Shown: positions 1 to 9,228, counted from the first letter of the stretch. The stretch: 64,000 nt of DNA from Modicisalibacter muralis (GCF_900102945.1 NZ_FNGI01000006.1:1-64000), one strand, 5' to 3'. Made by a program: numbers and translations. Notes: a model not told the origin generated them from the sequence alone.

Positions 1-301
1 ACTGACGCTCCCATCTGCCAATAGCGCGGCGCTCACGGATATCGAACAGGGCCGCAGTCTGACGATGTGACAAGCCATCTCGCCACATCCTCTCAAGTAC
101 TGCCAGCTTGAAAGCCGCACTGCGGTGTGTGTATTTCTTGCGCAGCCCCGTCACGCCATGCTGCCGGTAGTTGTCCAACCATTGCCGTACGGTGGACGCA
201 TCCAGGCAGTGCTGACGTGCCACTTCCCTTAAGCTGGTCTCCTCACGTAAACACTGCTGCACCACCCGCAGCTTGAACCACTCGTCGTACCGATTGCTCA
301 T
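1..301 (-). CDS. IS3-family transposase OrfA, partial (C-terminus outside window)
   Basis: The minus-strand frame is open from the ATG at 301 to the window edge, about 100 residues. The protein begins MSNRYDEWFKLRVVQQCL and contains two helix-turn-helix units, one around residues 20-45 (SLREVARQH, STVRQWL) and one around 70-95 (LSHRQTAALFDI, RRAIGRWERQ). This is typical of the IS150/IS3 OrfA (InsJ-like) family, which binds the terminal repeats and is normally joined to OrfB by programmed frameshifting. OrfB would lie to the left of this window, so activity cannot be judged. Confidence 0.8.
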   Translation of the reverse strand, partial: MSNRYDEWFKLRVVQQCLREETSLREVARQHCLDASTVRQWLDNYRQHGVTGLRKKYTHRSAAFKLAVLERMWRDGLSHRQTAALFDIRERRAIGRWERQ

Positions 302-352
302 AGAAACACCCCGAAGGTTGGATTGGGTGTCCAACTTTCGGGGTGCAGTTCA
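1..352 (-). mobile_element. IS3-family insertion sequence, left part cut by window edge
   Basis: The element carries an orfA-type transposase gene reading leftward out of the window. Its outer end is marked by an IS3-like terminal sequence at about 328-352 that reads, on the minus strand, TGAACTGCACCCCGAAAG and continues into TTGGACA. A second GGGGTGTTTC-type arm lies just inside it at 303-312. Only about 350 bp are visible, so the second reading frame, the other terminal repeat and any target duplication lie outside. It marks the downstream boundary of the polysaccharide block. Confidence 0.75.
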
Positions 353-433
353 TCATTGTCGAGGGTTCTAATTTATAGTTGCCTGATCGTAGTCGCCCGG
401 CCGGGTAATTATCACTACTTTCCATCCCGAAAC

Positions 434-2407
434 TCAATGCAGCGGCTTCTCCACCTTTGCCGGCTTGGGACAAGTGCCCAGCGGCAGCAGTAGATCCGCC
501 ACGGGCGAGCTGTGCTGAAAACCGCTGACAGCCTCGCGCAGAATGTCGCAGACCCGGTGACAGTCCAGCTCGCTTTCAGCCTGGGCCAGCTCATTCAAAA
601 GGCGACCGATCTCCGCATCGGGCAACGTTTCTTCATTAGCCCGCATGATTTTAGGGTGTGACGTGCCAACGACGTTGTCACCAATTAGCAGCTCCTCATA
701 AAGCTTTTCACCCGGCCGCAAACCGCTATAGCGAATCTCAATGTCACCATCAAGATTCTTTTCATCCTTCACTTCAAGGCCCGTAAGCTGGATCATGCGC
801 CTGGCCAAATCGACTATTTTCACCGAGTCGCCCATATCCAACACAAAAACATCACCGCCTTCAGCCATTGAACCTGCCTGGATGACTAACAGTGCGGCTT
901 CGGGGATCGTCATGAAATAACGCGTGATTTCCGGATGGGTCACCGTCACCGGTCCGCCTACGGCGATTTGGCGCCGGAAGAGAGGTACAACGGAGCCTGA
1001 CGAGCCCAGCACATTACCAAACCGGACCATGGAAAATACCGTGCCGGTACTTTTCTTAGCCAGATTTTGCAGAATCAGCTCGGCAAAGCGCTTCGAAGCC
1101 CCCATGATATTGGTGGGTCGTACCGCTTTATCGGTGGATATCAAGATACAGCGCTCGACACCCAGCTTTCCTGCACTTTCGGCAACGACCTGAGTGCCTA
1201 CTACGTTGTTGTGCGCCCCCTCAAGCACATTGAGCTCAACAATAGGCACATGCTTGTAGGCCGCCGCATGATAAATAGTCTGAACGCCGTAGTGTTGGAT
1301 CACCGCCTCGATCCGCCGACGATTACACACCGACCCCAACAAGGGATAAATAGGAAAATGCTCATTCATCTCGAGCTTCTGGGTTTCGAGCTCTTTCTCT
1401 ATCGCATACAAGCTATATTCGCTTCGCTCAAAGAGAATGATAGCCTGGGGTGCCCCTCTGACAATTTGCCGACACAACTCCGAACCGATCGATCCCCCCG
1501 CCCCTGTCACCATTACGACCTTGTCATGAATACTGGCATTAAGTAACGCTTCAAGCGGCGGAACGGGATCACGCCCCAGCAAATCCTCAAGCTCGACCTC
1601 TCGCAACTGGTCTACGTTTGCTTCACCCGAGACGATCTCTGGCATCGAGGGCACGGTCTGCACATGTACCGGTGTATCGGCCAATTGATCCAGCGCATGC
1701 TTCCGCTGCTTTTTAGTAGCGGACGGCATGGCGAGTAATACTCGGGATATCCCTAGACGCTCGGTCACTGGCGTGAACTCGGCAGGGCTATAAACTCGAA
1801 TACCCTTGATGGTGCTATTCCACAGCGCCTTGTCATCATCCAGAAACGCAGCCACATAGAACTCGCGACTGTTTGACAACGCCAATGCCAATTGCGCCCC
1901 GGCGCCACCCGCCCCATAAATGGCGACCGGCTCTTTCTGAGCGTAATGCTTGATTAGCCATTGGTAATAGCTGCGCACCAGAAAGCGCGTGCCGCCCACA
2001 TAGAAAAATCCGACCAGAGCAAAGTTAACCGGCACCGAACGCGGAAAATCCTGGAACTGGTAAAAATAAGCGGCGGCCCACATGAGCAAGGCCAGGAGCA
2101 CGACCCCCTTGACCACCGCCATAAGTGCCTGTGGACCCATGAATCGCACCACGGCACGGTACAAACCCAAGCGTGCGAAAATGAACACGCCAACCGGCGG
2201 CACTATGACAAATAGCCACCAATAAGGCTCAAGATAATAACTTGGCCACCACTCGGATAAGCGCAGCGCATAAGCAGACCACAGCGCCAATGGCAATGCC
2301 ACCAAATCGGCGGCGACCATGATCATCCGTTTCTTGGTGCGACTCATCATCGCAAAGCGCTGGTGAAACTTGGCAGGTCGGTTCATTTCGACATCCTGTC
2401 TACTCAA
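434..2407 (-). CDS. Membrane-bound UDP-GlcNAc 4,6-dehydratase, PglF/WbpM family
   Basis: The 657-residue inner-membrane nucleotide-sugar dehydratase should make UDP-2-acetamido-4-keto-6-deoxyglucose. The first 150 residues hold about four membrane segments, then a Rossmann CoA-binding-like domain (VAIYGAGGAGAQL near 161) and the catalytic SDR domain (VTGAGGSIGSE near 300-310). The catalytic strand reads STDKAVRPTN (424-433), followed by MGASK (435-439), so the usual SDR tyrosine is methionine, as in WbpM-type enzymes. The start overlaps the stop of the aminotransferase gene by 4 bases (2404-2407), implying translational coupling. With the next three genes it forms a bacillosamine-type pathway. 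It is the last gene before the IS3 fragment. Confidence 0.9.
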   Translation of the reverse strand: MSRQDVEMNRPAKFHQRFAMMSRTKKRMIMVAADLVALPLALWSAYALRLSEWWPSYYLEPYWWLFVIVPPVGVFIFARLGLYRAVVRFMGPQALMAVVKGVVLLALLMWAAAYFYQFQDFPRSVPVNFALVGFFYVGGTRFLVRSYYQWLIKHYAQKEPVAIYGAGGAGAQLALALSNSREFYVAAFLDDDKALWNSTIKGIRVYSPAEFTPVTERLGISRVLLAMPSATKKQRKHALDQLADTPVHVQTVPSMPEIVSGEANVDQLREVELEDLLGRDPVPPLEALLNASIHDKVVMVTGAGGSIGSELCRQIVRGAPQAIILFERSEYSLYAIEKELETQKLEMNEHFPIYPLLGSVCNRRRIEAVIQHYGVQTIYHAAAYKHVPIVELNVLEGAHNNVVGTQVVAESAGKLGVERCILISTDKAVRPTNIMGASKRFAELILQNLAKKSTGTVFSMVRFGNVLGSSGSVVPLFRRQIAVGGPVTVTHPEITRYFMTIPEAALLVIQAGSMAEGGDVFVLDMGDSVKIVDLARRMIQLTGLEVKDEKNLDGDIEIRYSGLRPGEKLYEELLIGDNVVGTSHPKIMRANEETLPDAEIGRLLNELAQAESELDCHRVCDILREAVSGFQHSSPVADLLLPLGTCPKPAKVEKPLH

Positions 2408-3579
2408 TCAGCAGCCTTATCCATAACCTGATGTAACACGGTGCAGGTCCTGTCAATTTCGGCCTCGGTCAGGGTTGGGTGTACCAGAAACATCAAGCTG
2501 GTTTCGCCCAGCTCCCTAGCGACAGGCAGCGGATTCTCTGGCCGCCACCCCGTACCATCGAAAGCCTTCTCCCGGTAAACTTCGGAACAGGAACCGGAAA
2601 AACACGGCACCCCCTGCCCGACAATCTCATTCATGATACGGTCGCGATTCCAACCTTGCTTCAGCTTATCAGGCTCTACAAAGGTATAGCATTTATAGGC
2701 GCCATGCTGGATATGCTCAGGAATATCGGGCACACGCAAACCCACACACTCTTTCGCCGCAGCCCAAATCCGCCGTGCATTGGCTTGGCGCGCACTTCCC
2801 CACTGTGGCATACGCTCAAGTTGAATACGCCCAATGGCGGACTGCATCTCGGTCAAGCGCCAATTGGTGCCGAAGCTCTCATGTAGCCAACGGAAGCCTG
2901 GTGGATGTTCACGCTCGTAAACTGCATCCCAGCTCTTGCCGTGGTCTTTATAGGCCCACATGCACTTATACAGGGCACGGTCATTGGTTGTGACCATGCC
3001 CCCTTCGCCGCCGGTGGTCATGATCTTGTCCTGACAGAACGACCAACACCCCACATGACCGATGGAGCCGACACTCTTGCCCTTGTACATCGCGCCATGC
3101 GCCTGGGCGCAGTCCTCGATGACATAAAGCCCATGCTCTTCGGCCAACGCCATCAGGCCATCCATCTCGCAAGGCCAACCCGCCAGATGCACGGCAACAA
3201 TCGCCTTGGTGCGCGGCGTGACATGCTCCGCTACGGTTTCGGAGGTGATATTCTGTGAATCGCGGTTCACGTCTGCGAATACGGGAATCGCGCCGGCAGT
3301 GACGATGCTGGAAGCTGACGCCAGAAAAGTTCTTGAAGTAACGATCACCTCATCGCCTGGGCCAACACCTAGCCCGTTGAGCGCCAGGTCCAACGCAACG
3401 GTGCCGTTAGCTAGTGCAATCGCATAATCGGTACCAGCGAAGGTGGCAAATTCTCGTTCGAATTCGCGCCCTTCCTGACCGGTCCAGTAGTTTACCTTGT
3501 TGGAAAGCAGCACGCGGCTGACTGCCTGGCTCTCTTCCTCGGTAAAGGAAGGCCAGGGAGAAAAAGGTCCACTAAGCAT
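2404..3579 (-). CDS. DegT/DnrJ/EryC1 sugar aminotransferase, PglE-like
   Basis: A 391-residue PLP-dependent fold-type I aminotransferase that probably puts an amino group on C4 of the 4-keto sugar made by the downstream dehydratase. The PLP lysine is K185 in SFCQDKIMTTGGEGG, and the cofactor-contacting aspartate is D156 in IEDCAQAHG. Length is normal for the family. It overlaps the dehydratase gene by 4 bases and lies 36 bases downstream of the acetyltransferase gene. The C4-amino assignment rests on its neighbours (PglF-, PglD- and PglC-like). Sequence alone would also allow a perosamine-type or other 4-keto-sugar transaminase. Confidence 0.85.
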   Translation of the reverse strand: MLSGPFSPWPSFTEEESQAVSRVLLSNKVNYWTGQEGREFEREFATFAGTDYAIALANGTVALDLALNGLGVGPGDEVIVTSRTFLASASSIVTAGAIPVFADVNRDSQNITSETVAEHVTPRTKAIVAVHLAGWPCEMDGLMALAEEHGLYVIEDCAQAHGAMYKGKSVGSIGHVGCWSFCQDKIMTTGGEGGMVTTNDRALYKCMWAYKDHGKSWDAVYEREHPPGFRWLHESFGTNWRLTEMQSAIGRIQLERMPQWGSARQANARRIWAAAKECVGLRVPDIPEHIQHGAYKCYTFVEPDKLKQGWNRDRIMNEIVGQGVPCFSGSCSEVYREKAFDGTGWRPENPLPVARELGETSLMFLVHPTLTEAEIDRTCTVLHQVMDKAAD

Positions 3580-3615
3580 TTCATCACCAAAAGCTGAAAA
3601 ATAAGGGAGAGTGGA

Positions 3616-4239
3616 TTATTTGCGACCGAGAGATTTTGCCGGCACGCCTACCACGGTCTGCTTATCCAGCACATCACATACCACTGCCGCCCCCGCACCC
3701 ACAATGACATCCGAACCCAGCCGCACCTGCTGCTTGACGGAAGAACCGATGCCGATCCAGCTTGCCTCGCCAATTTCAACCGAGCCAGCCAAGCTGGCGC
3801 CAGGGCAAATATGCACGCCATCGGCCAAGTGACAATCGTGGTCAACACAAGCGCGGGTATTGACGATACAGGCTTCGCCTAGCTGGCTATCCACCTGAAT
3901 CACGGCCCCAGCAAACACGACGCTGCCTCGTCCCAGAACCGCATGTGGACTTATAACAGCACTGGGATGAACCACACTCACCAGCCTGGCACCATGTGCG
4001 GCTAGCTCACGAGTCTTAGCCAAACGAATGCGGTTATTACCGACACCCACGATCACTCCCTGGAAATCATCGAGGCGCTGCAGCAGCGCCTGAGCATCTC
4101 CAATAATGAGCCAACAGCCATTGTGGCTTCTCTTCGGCCAAGCATCTTCGAAGAACACCACCTCTTGCCAGCCCATTTGTAAGGCAGTGTCCGCAACCAC
4201 TTTGCCATGCCCACCAGCACCGAAAACAGCAAGTCTCAT
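3616..4239 (-). CDS. Sugar O/N-acetyltransferase, PglD/NeuD family
   Basis: The 207-residue protein starts with a small Rossmann-like nucleotide-sugar binding domain (AVFGAGGHGKVVADTA) and continues into left-handed beta-helix hexapeptide repeats (roughly residues 85-190), including HDCHLADGVHICPGASLAG and GAGAAVVCDV. This is the PglD/NeuD/PerB architecture. PglD acetylates the C4 amino group of UDP-4-amino-4,6-dideoxy-GlcNAc with acetyl-CoA. The gene overlaps the sugar-transferase gene by 4 bases, consistent with a coupled PglC-PglD-PglE-PglF set. The acceptor is inferred from context. Confidence 0.82.
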   Translation of the reverse strand: MRLAVFGAGGHGKVVADTALQMGWQEVVFFEDAWPKRSHNGCWLIIGDAQALLQRLDDFQGVIVGVGNNRIRLAKTRELAAHGARLVSVVHPSAVISPHAVLGRGSVVFAGAVIQVDSQLGEACIVNTRACVDHDCHLADGVHICPGASLAGSVEIGEASWIGIGSSVKQQVRLGSDVIVGAGAAVVCDVLDKQTVVGVPAKSLGRK

Positions 4240-4868
4240 TTGTCACTGCCCCGGAAGCGTTCCATAGTCGCCTGCCCTTCCGCTGAGATACCGTCGCGTA
4301 CAAGGACTTTCTTAACGGTTAGCAGCAATATCTTAATGTCCAAATAGAATGATTGATTCTCTACATACCAGACATCCAGTTTAAACTTATCTTCCCAGCT
4401 CAGTGCATTGCGACCGTTTATCTGCGCCCATCCAGTCACGCCAGGGCGGACCTCATGACGACGGTACTGCTCTTTGGAATACAGTGGAAGATATTCCATC
4501 AACAAAGGCCGAGGTCCAACCAAGCTCATGTCACCCTTGAGCACATTCCAGAGCTCAGGCAGTTCATCAAGACTAGACGACCGCAAAAACTGGCCAAAGG
4601 CAGTCAAGCGTTCGGAATCTGGTAGAGAATTGCCATCTGCGTCGATTGAATCTTTCATGGTACGAAATTTCACCATATAGAATGGCTTGCCATCCCGACC
4701 CGGGCGCTGCTGGCGGAACAGAACAGGGGCGCCCATTTTACGGTGAATTTGCCAAGCGATAAGAGAGATTAATGGTGAGAGAAAGGCCAAAGCACATGAG
4801 GATACAAAAATGTCAAAGGCACGTTTGATACAAGAATGCGGGCCTAACGCTGTGTTATTTTGTTTCAT
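4236..4868 (-). CDS. Undecaprenyl-phosphate sugar-1-phosphate transferase, PglC/WcaJ family
   Basis: The 210-residue bacterial sugar transferase should start repeat-unit assembly by moving a phospho-sugar onto undecaprenyl phosphate at the inner face of the inner membrane. It is the short, single-membrane-segment PglC type: KRAFDIFVSSCALAF with a hydrophobic re-entrant helix, then PVLFRQQRPGRDGKPFYMVKFRTM, the DELPELWNVLKGDMSLVGPRP motif and RPGVTGWAQINGRN. Neighbouring PglD/E/F-like genes point to di-N-acetylbacillosamine phosphate as donor. It overlaps the upstream glycosyltransferase by 14 bases. Confidence 0.9.
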   Translation of the reverse strand: MKQNNTALGPHSCIKRAFDIFVSSCALAFLSPLISLIAWQIHRKMGAPVLFRQQRPGRDGKPFYMVKFRTMKDSIDADGNSLPDSERLTAFGQFLRSSSLDELPELWNVLKGDMSLVGPRPLLMEYLPLYSKEQYRRHEVRPGVTGWAQINGRNALSWEDKFKLDVWYVENQSFYLDIKILLLTVKKVLVRDGISAEGQATMERFRGSDK

Positions 4869-6135
4869 CTACATTCGCCAGAGCATACTCTCCTGGAGCA
4901 ATTTCAGATACCATCCATTGGTTTCCTTCCACAGCCCGAACCAAGACCTCTTCCAATTGAGAAGCGAGTTGGTCCCGAGAAAAGAGCTGTTCGGCCAAGC
5001 GACGTGAAGATACGCCAGCCTTTGCAAGCCAATCCTTATCTCCCAATGTCTTTGCCAGCATTTCCGCCGCTTCTTTAATATCCATCTGCCATGTCACCAC
5101 CCCTGCATCATTTGACTCAAGCAAGTCTGCCTGCCACCCCCCATAGTTAATCATGATTGGCTTTCCTGCAGCTAATGAATCGAAAAATTTGTTTGCCGAA
5201 TTTGCTCGCATCTCTGGCTTGTCAATAACCAAACTACTCGCCATATCAGCAATACTAAGTAATGCAGGAATATCTCGTTTTGGCACCTGCTGTTCGATAA
5301 ATAAATTTCGATTAAGCACGCCTGCATTGTCTGCATCTGCAAGGACTTTCTGATACTCTACACCATCACCTACAAGCAAAATGCGTATCTCGGGCGCTAT
5401 ATCCAGAAGGTGCTGCGCCAAGTTGACCATATAGCCAACACCATTTATCAAACCAAACGTACCAGTATATATCAACAGTGGACCATCCCCTAACCAGCCA
5501 CGCTCGCACCGTACATGATCGATGAGACCGCCATCAACATCACTAAATATATCTATATCACTACTGTTAGGAATGACAGCAATCTGACCCCTTGGGTAGC
5601 CCGCACGTACAACACCTGCTTTCATTCCTGGAGAAAGTGCTACCACAGCACGCGCATTCCTATAGGCCCAACGTTCTAACCGTTGAGCCGTAAAGCGAAG
5701 TATGGGATTCTTCAAAGCACCCATGGCAATAGGTATCTCGGGCCAGAGGTCTCTTACTTCAAACACCATCGGTATTCTTTGCCGTTTAGATGCATATACT
5801 CCAGGAATAGCAATGGTCAGCGGAGTACTGGTAGCAAAAATAAGGTCAGCCTTTATAGAAGCAGCTTTACGAGACGATGCCAGAGCGAAACGCAGAAAAG
5901 CCTTAATTCGCTGCCCAAAGTTCATATGATTTGAATATGCTATTGGAAGCCAATGGACTTGTATGCCGGCCTCTTCTGTTAGAAACCAGTCATTCCCATC
6001 CCCCCCATCCCTCCATGACGTGATCATGTGAACTTCATGACCTTTAGCTACAAGCCTCCTTGCCATTTCATAAGAGCGCGTTCCTCCGCTCATTTCTGGT
6101 GTATTAAAGTATTGATGTAGATAAATTATTATCAA
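4855..6135 (-). CDS. GT4-family glycosyltransferase, WbuB-like
   Basis: A 426-residue GT-B glycosyltransferase. The N-terminus (MIIIYLHQYFNTPEMSGGTRSYEMARRL) is characteristic of WbuB-type transferases that often accompany initiating sugar transferases. The C-terminal donor half has LIYTGTFGLINGVGYMV and AANKFFDSLAAGKPIM-like elements (SANKFFDSLAAGKP). It probably adds the second sugar of the repeat unit on the cytoplasmic side. The start codon lies about 40 bases from a tandem octamer array (6176-6286), so its expression could vary with repeat number. Donor and linkage cannot be read from the sequence. Confidence 0.85.
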   Translation of the reverse strand: MIIIYLHQYFNTPEMSGGTRSYEMARRLVAKGHEVHMITSWRDGGDGNDWFLTEEAGIQVHWLPIAYSNHMNFGQRIKAFLRFALASSRKAASIKADLIFATSTPLTIAIPGVYASKRQRIPMVFEVRDLWPEIPIAMGALKNPILRFTAQRLERWAYRNARAVVALSPGMKAGVVRAGYPRGQIAVIPNSSDIDIFSDVDGGLIDHVRCERGWLGDGPLLIYTGTFGLINGVGYMVNLAQHLLDIAPEIRILLVGDGVEYQKVLADADNAGVLNRNLFIEQQVPKRDIPALLSIADMASSLVIDKPEMRANSANKFFDSLAAGKPIMINYGGWQADLLESNDAGVVTWQMDIKEAAEMLAKTLGDKDWLAKAGVSSRRLAEQLFSRDQLASQLEEVLVRAVEGNQWMVSEIAPGEYALANVDETK

Positions 6136-6175
6136 TTCAGAAACCCCACCATTATAGGCTAATACATCTATATAT

Positions 6176-6286
6176 CCGCTTCACCGCTTCACCGCTTCAC
6201 CGCTTCACCGCTTCACCGCTTCACCGCTTCACCGCTTCACCGCTTCACCGCTTCACCACTTCACCGCTTCACCACTTCACCACCAC
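6176..6286. repeat. Tandem octamer array, unit TTCACCGC, about 13 copies
   Basis: The plus strand repeats TTCACCGC without interruption from about 6177, with the last units varying to TTCACCAC. The unit is 8 bp, so each added or lost copy changes spacing by 8 bases and would shift any frame. Because 8 is not a multiple of 3, the array passes through all frames, and the minus strand (GCGGTGAA) meets TGA stops in each, so it is not coding. It lies in the 341-bp gap between two co-directional glycosyltransferase genes, 41-151 bases upstream of the downstream gene's start. The rest of this gap (6287-6476) is AT-rich with no recognisable feature. Confidence 0.95.
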
Positions 6287-6476
6287 AATACAATTGATCT
6301 ATATTTTCCACCTAATGACAAAACTGTCGACGACGCAACCTCAAGGATGACTTTTTGTTAACAACTCCCAGCTCGTTTATTCAGAATCTTACTAGCTTAG
6401 CTCATTGCGTTTAACACTCAGACCTTAGCTACAACATTGTAGCAAAAGATGTAATCACAAGACTTTATTCGATAAA

Positions 6477-7586
6477 TTAAATTTTTTCCTCAAGCTTTTT
6501 ATAAAAAGCAATTAGTTTACTCTCCTCGCGCCCCCAATTAAAGTATTCCCTTACAGCCGTTTGACCATTATGCCCCATTTTCTCGGCCTCAGCAGGGTTT
6601 TGTATCAAATAATCAATTGCCTTAGCAATAGCTTCTGGATCAAGTGGGTCAACACATAGACCACAGTTATTTCCTTCAATAATTTCACACCACAAAGGAA
6701 AGTTAGAACTAATAACAGGTATGCCCGCACTCATATACTCAAACATCTTTACCGGCAATGCATCCAAATAGTTTATTATCGGATGAAGCGTCACTAAACC
6801 AGCCACTGAGCATTGCAAGGTATCACAAACTGCCTTTCGGTCAAGAAACCCCAGCTCATCAACCTTTAACCAGCCAGCCTCTGCCTTGACTTCCTGCCCA
6901 AAAGACGAATCAGGAAATGAACCGCCAAGCTGTAATCGCGCACCAGAAATTGTATGCAACATGGCCCGAACCATCTCTTGAATACCACGAATCCTAGCTA
7001 TTCCACCAACATAACATACCTGCTTTTTCTTACTAGACCAATCAACCCTCTCTGACGCCAATTCAGCCAACATAGGGTAGTTGTTAACATCCAGCGAATT
7101 AGCGTTGATCGTCTTAAATTTATCACGAATGTAGGGTGTCGCTGCTATAACACCATCCAATTTACAACACGCCCAACGCTCGTATAGCGTCACTAACTTA
7201 GATAAAAACCACAATGTGGGTTTGTTCAAATATGGCTTACCCATTAACTGCTTAGGTAAGTCTTCATGGGCATCGAAAATAACCTTTTTTCCTAACCGCT
7301 TTAGTTTTAAGCCAATAGGAATCAACTCAGGGTCGTGAAGATGGTAGACCTCTGCATCCAATTCTACAGCTTTCCTGAATACTCGTTTCGTAGTGTTACG
7401 AATCCGATCTAGCCTACTTCTGGATGAGCCAACATCACTGATGTATATATTTTCTTTACTTTCATCCCCTTTACCATCCGCCACAACTAGAGTTACGAGA
7501 TAACCAGCCTCAGCTAGTGAAACACATTCTTTAAAAAAAATACGCGTATCAAATCTTGGATGCACTGAGGTTAAATGAACAATCAT
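6477..7586 (-). CDS. GT4-family glycosyltransferase
   Basis: A 369-residue GT-B fold glycosyltransferase. N-terminal acceptor domain: [29 protein letters not shown], with the [11 protein letters not shown] motif near residue 85. C-terminal donor domain: [18 protein letters not shown] and [20 protein letters not shown] followed by [17 protein letters not shown], typical of the GT4 UDP/GDP-sugar binding half. It is clearly AT-richer than the nucleotide-sugar genes, like the adjacent wzy, which suggests that the repeat-unit-specific genes were acquired separately. Donor and acceptor are unknown. Confidence 0.85.
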   Translation of the reverse strand: MIVHLTSVHPRFDTRIFFKECVSLAEAGYLVTLVVADGKGDESKENIYISDVGSSRSRLDRIRNTTKRVFRKAVELDAEVYHLHDPELIPIGLKLKRLGKKVIFDAHEDLPKQLMGKPYLNKPTLWFLSKLVTLYERWACCKLDGVIAATPYIRDKFKTINANSLDVNNYPMLAELASERVDWSSKKKQVCYVGGIARIRGIQEMVRAMLHTISGARLQLGGSFPDSSFGQEVKAEAGWLKVDELGFLDRKAVCDTLQCSVAGLVTLHPIINYLDALPVKMFEYMSAGIPVISSNFPLWCEIIEGNNCGLCVDPLDPEAIAKAIDYLIQNPAEAEKMGHNGQTAVREYFNWGREESKLIAFYKKLEEKI

Positions 7587-7673
7587 TTACATCCCCTTTT
7601 TTAATAAAATGAGAGCTAAAATTACTAGAGTTTTCAGGAAAAACTTTACTCACAAGAATGTTTATAAGAACAG

Positions 7674-8297
7674 TCATACCGCACCACTGTATTTTTTATC
7701 ATCAAAAAGCGATAATACGAAAAAAATAAAACACATTGTTAACAAAAAAGGAACCGCACCCCAGAAAAAATTAGACATCATGGTAGAGTCGACCTTTGAG
7801 AACAGAAAAACAAAGCGCAACAAAAAAATTGAATATATCATCAAAAGCAAATTGCTACCTGAAGCTTTTACCTTTTGGTATAAATATGAAAACATTGAAC
7901 CTATAAGAAGCATAAAAAGAGGGGCAAAAATGCTAAAATTATAATATGCCTCGCCAATAGCTCCAGGCGTAGGAGCACCAGACTTACCGGGAAAATAAGT
8001 ATCCCTAATAGTCAAACCAATAGACGATGGCTCCAGCCCTACAAACCCGCCGAATGTATTTATCAACCAATCAAAATATGTTACATCCCATGCAAAATCC
8101 CCCCACCCCCATGTTTTGAATATAATAACCAACTGCTGAAGATCCGCCACATTACCCGAACCAACAATTCGACTCATAAAAGTAGAAAAATATTGTAATA
8201 AACCGCCTTTGAATATTTCTGCATCGCTATCTATGTAGTGATAATTGCTTAATATTCGCAGAAAGTAAATCAAAAAAGCTATCACCATTAACACCAA
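7674..8297 (-). pseudogene. wzy: O-antigen polymerase Wzy, C-terminal fragment after frameshift
   Basis: A 207-residue hydrophobic frame (about four membrane segments, including VLMVIAFLIYFLRIL and FAPLFMLLIGSMFSYL) that can only start at a weak TTG (8297) without a ribosome binding site. It is the second half of the polymerase encoded at 8329-9147. If the G7 tract at 8332-8338 (minus strand) is read as G6, the upstream frame passes without a stop through STGGKKAAKKAAFFFLVLMV into this frame, giving one protein of about 490 residues, a normal size for Wzy. It is either phase-off, a pseudogene, or a sequencing error in a homopolymer. Confidence 0.75.
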
Positions 8298-8328
8298 GAA
8301 AAAAAATGCCGCTTTTTTTGCTGCTTTT

Positions 8329-9147
8329 TTACCCCCCCGTGCTCATATTATAAAAAACAACTTGCATGATTAAAAAAGTCATAGGCTGCATTATTTGGCC
8401 TTGCGTCAAATCGATTATAAAGCCAATCAAGCTAAAAAATATAAAAAAACCTCCTACTTTTTTTCCTGACTGTACAATATTCAAGAGCCAAAGGAGAATT
8501 CCTACATAATAAAAATGGTATGGTAACGTTGTAATGTGAACCTCGGCATTAAGGTGCCTGAAAGCCTGGAAATTAATAATTAAAGATATAACATTGCCTG
8601 CCAGAACCTCAGCAACATACAGCCAATATAACAGCCCCGTAATTAGAAAGAGAGGGATAATCACAAAGCTGACAGTTCTAAAATTGCGTGCGCAAAACAA
8701 ACCAGCCATTTTTACTTTAGGGATAAAATCGCCATCTCTACTAAAAATTGAATAGCCTATACATAAAGAACCATAACATATGGTAGCCCATAACAACGAA
8801 ATCATCATATAAAAAGGCACTTCTTGAAAGGGAATCCCAGTTAGCTCAATAAATTTACCATAATACTCCCCTCCCATAGAGTAATATAACCCTCCAATAA
8901 CATAACCAAGATACGTAAATGAAAACCAGGTAAGTGGAGAAAAAAAATCATTACCTTTCAAGAAAATACAATTAAATGCCATAACAAACAGGAGAATAAA
9001 ACTTAATAACACCAAGCTAGGTTGGATAGCATATATTGCAATAGCACTGAACAATGGTACTGATAAAAGCAAAATCAGTAAGAATAACTGAATTTTCTTG
9101 GCTCTAAAGGAGTACATAAACATTTCACCGTATTTGAACAAAGCCAA
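8329..9147 (-). CDS. wzy: O-antigen polymerase Wzy, N-terminal fragment
   Basis: A 272-residue, very hydrophobic and AT-rich frame with about seven predicted membrane segments (for example QLFLLILLLSVPLFSAIAIYAI, WFSFTYLGYVIGGLYY and VSFVIIPLFLITGLLYWLYV). It is recognised by topology and by its place among wzx, wzz and glycosyltransferase genes as the oligosaccharide repeat-unit polymerase that joins units at the periplasmic face. It stops abruptly at NMSTGG, where ACG GGG GGG is followed by TAA. The missing half continues in another frame at 7674-8297, and removal of one G from the tract restores it. As drawn, the polymerase is truncated and probably inactive. Confidence 0.78.
   Translation of the reverse strand: MALFKYGEMFMYSFRAKKIQLFLLILLLSVPLFSAIAIYAIQPSLVLLSFILLFVMAFNCIFLKGNDFFSPLTWFSFTYLGYVIGGLYYSMGGEYYGKFIELTGIPFQEVPFYMMISLLWATICYGSLCIGYSIFSRDGDFIPKVKMAGLFCARNFRTVSFVIIPLFLITGLLYWLYVAEVLAGNVISLIINFQAFRHLNAEVHITTLPYHFYYVGILLWLLNIVQSGKKVGGFFIFFSLIGFIIDLTQGQIMQPMTFLIMQVVFYNMSTGG
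8332..8338 (-). repeat. G7 homopolymer at the wzy frameshift (candidate phase-variation switch)
   Basis: Seven consecutive C on the plus strand (G on the coding strand) sit directly before the TAA that ends the first half of wzy. A6-A7 and T8 runs lie within 35 bases. Reading six G instead of seven merges both halves of wzy into one 490-residue frame. Homopolymer G tracts of this kind are classic slipped-strand contingency sites in surface-polysaccharide genes, but they are also a common place for assembly errors. Confidence 0.8.
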
Positions 9148-9228
9148 TAAACCTTATCGGAAAGTATTACCCACCTTATCCTGTTTTGAAAAAACATAAC
9201 AGATTAGCGCCTTTTAGAATATCCTTTG

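Noticed and set aside
6176-6286. Possible CRISPR array
   Set aside because: The 8-bp units are contiguous with no spacers. It is a simple tandem repeat. The same holds for the 7-bp array at 24491-24546.
7609-7944. Plus-strand open frame of 111 codons (MRAKITRVFRK...)
   Set aside because: It lies mostly antisense to wzy, is Lys/Asn-rich only because the region is AT-rich, and has no ribosome binding site.
8310-8338. Programmed ribosomal frameshift in wzy
   Set aside because: A forward skip at GGG before TAA is conceivable, but no stimulatory structure or Shine-Dalgarno-like element was seen. Replication slippage in the G tract is the simpler explanation.
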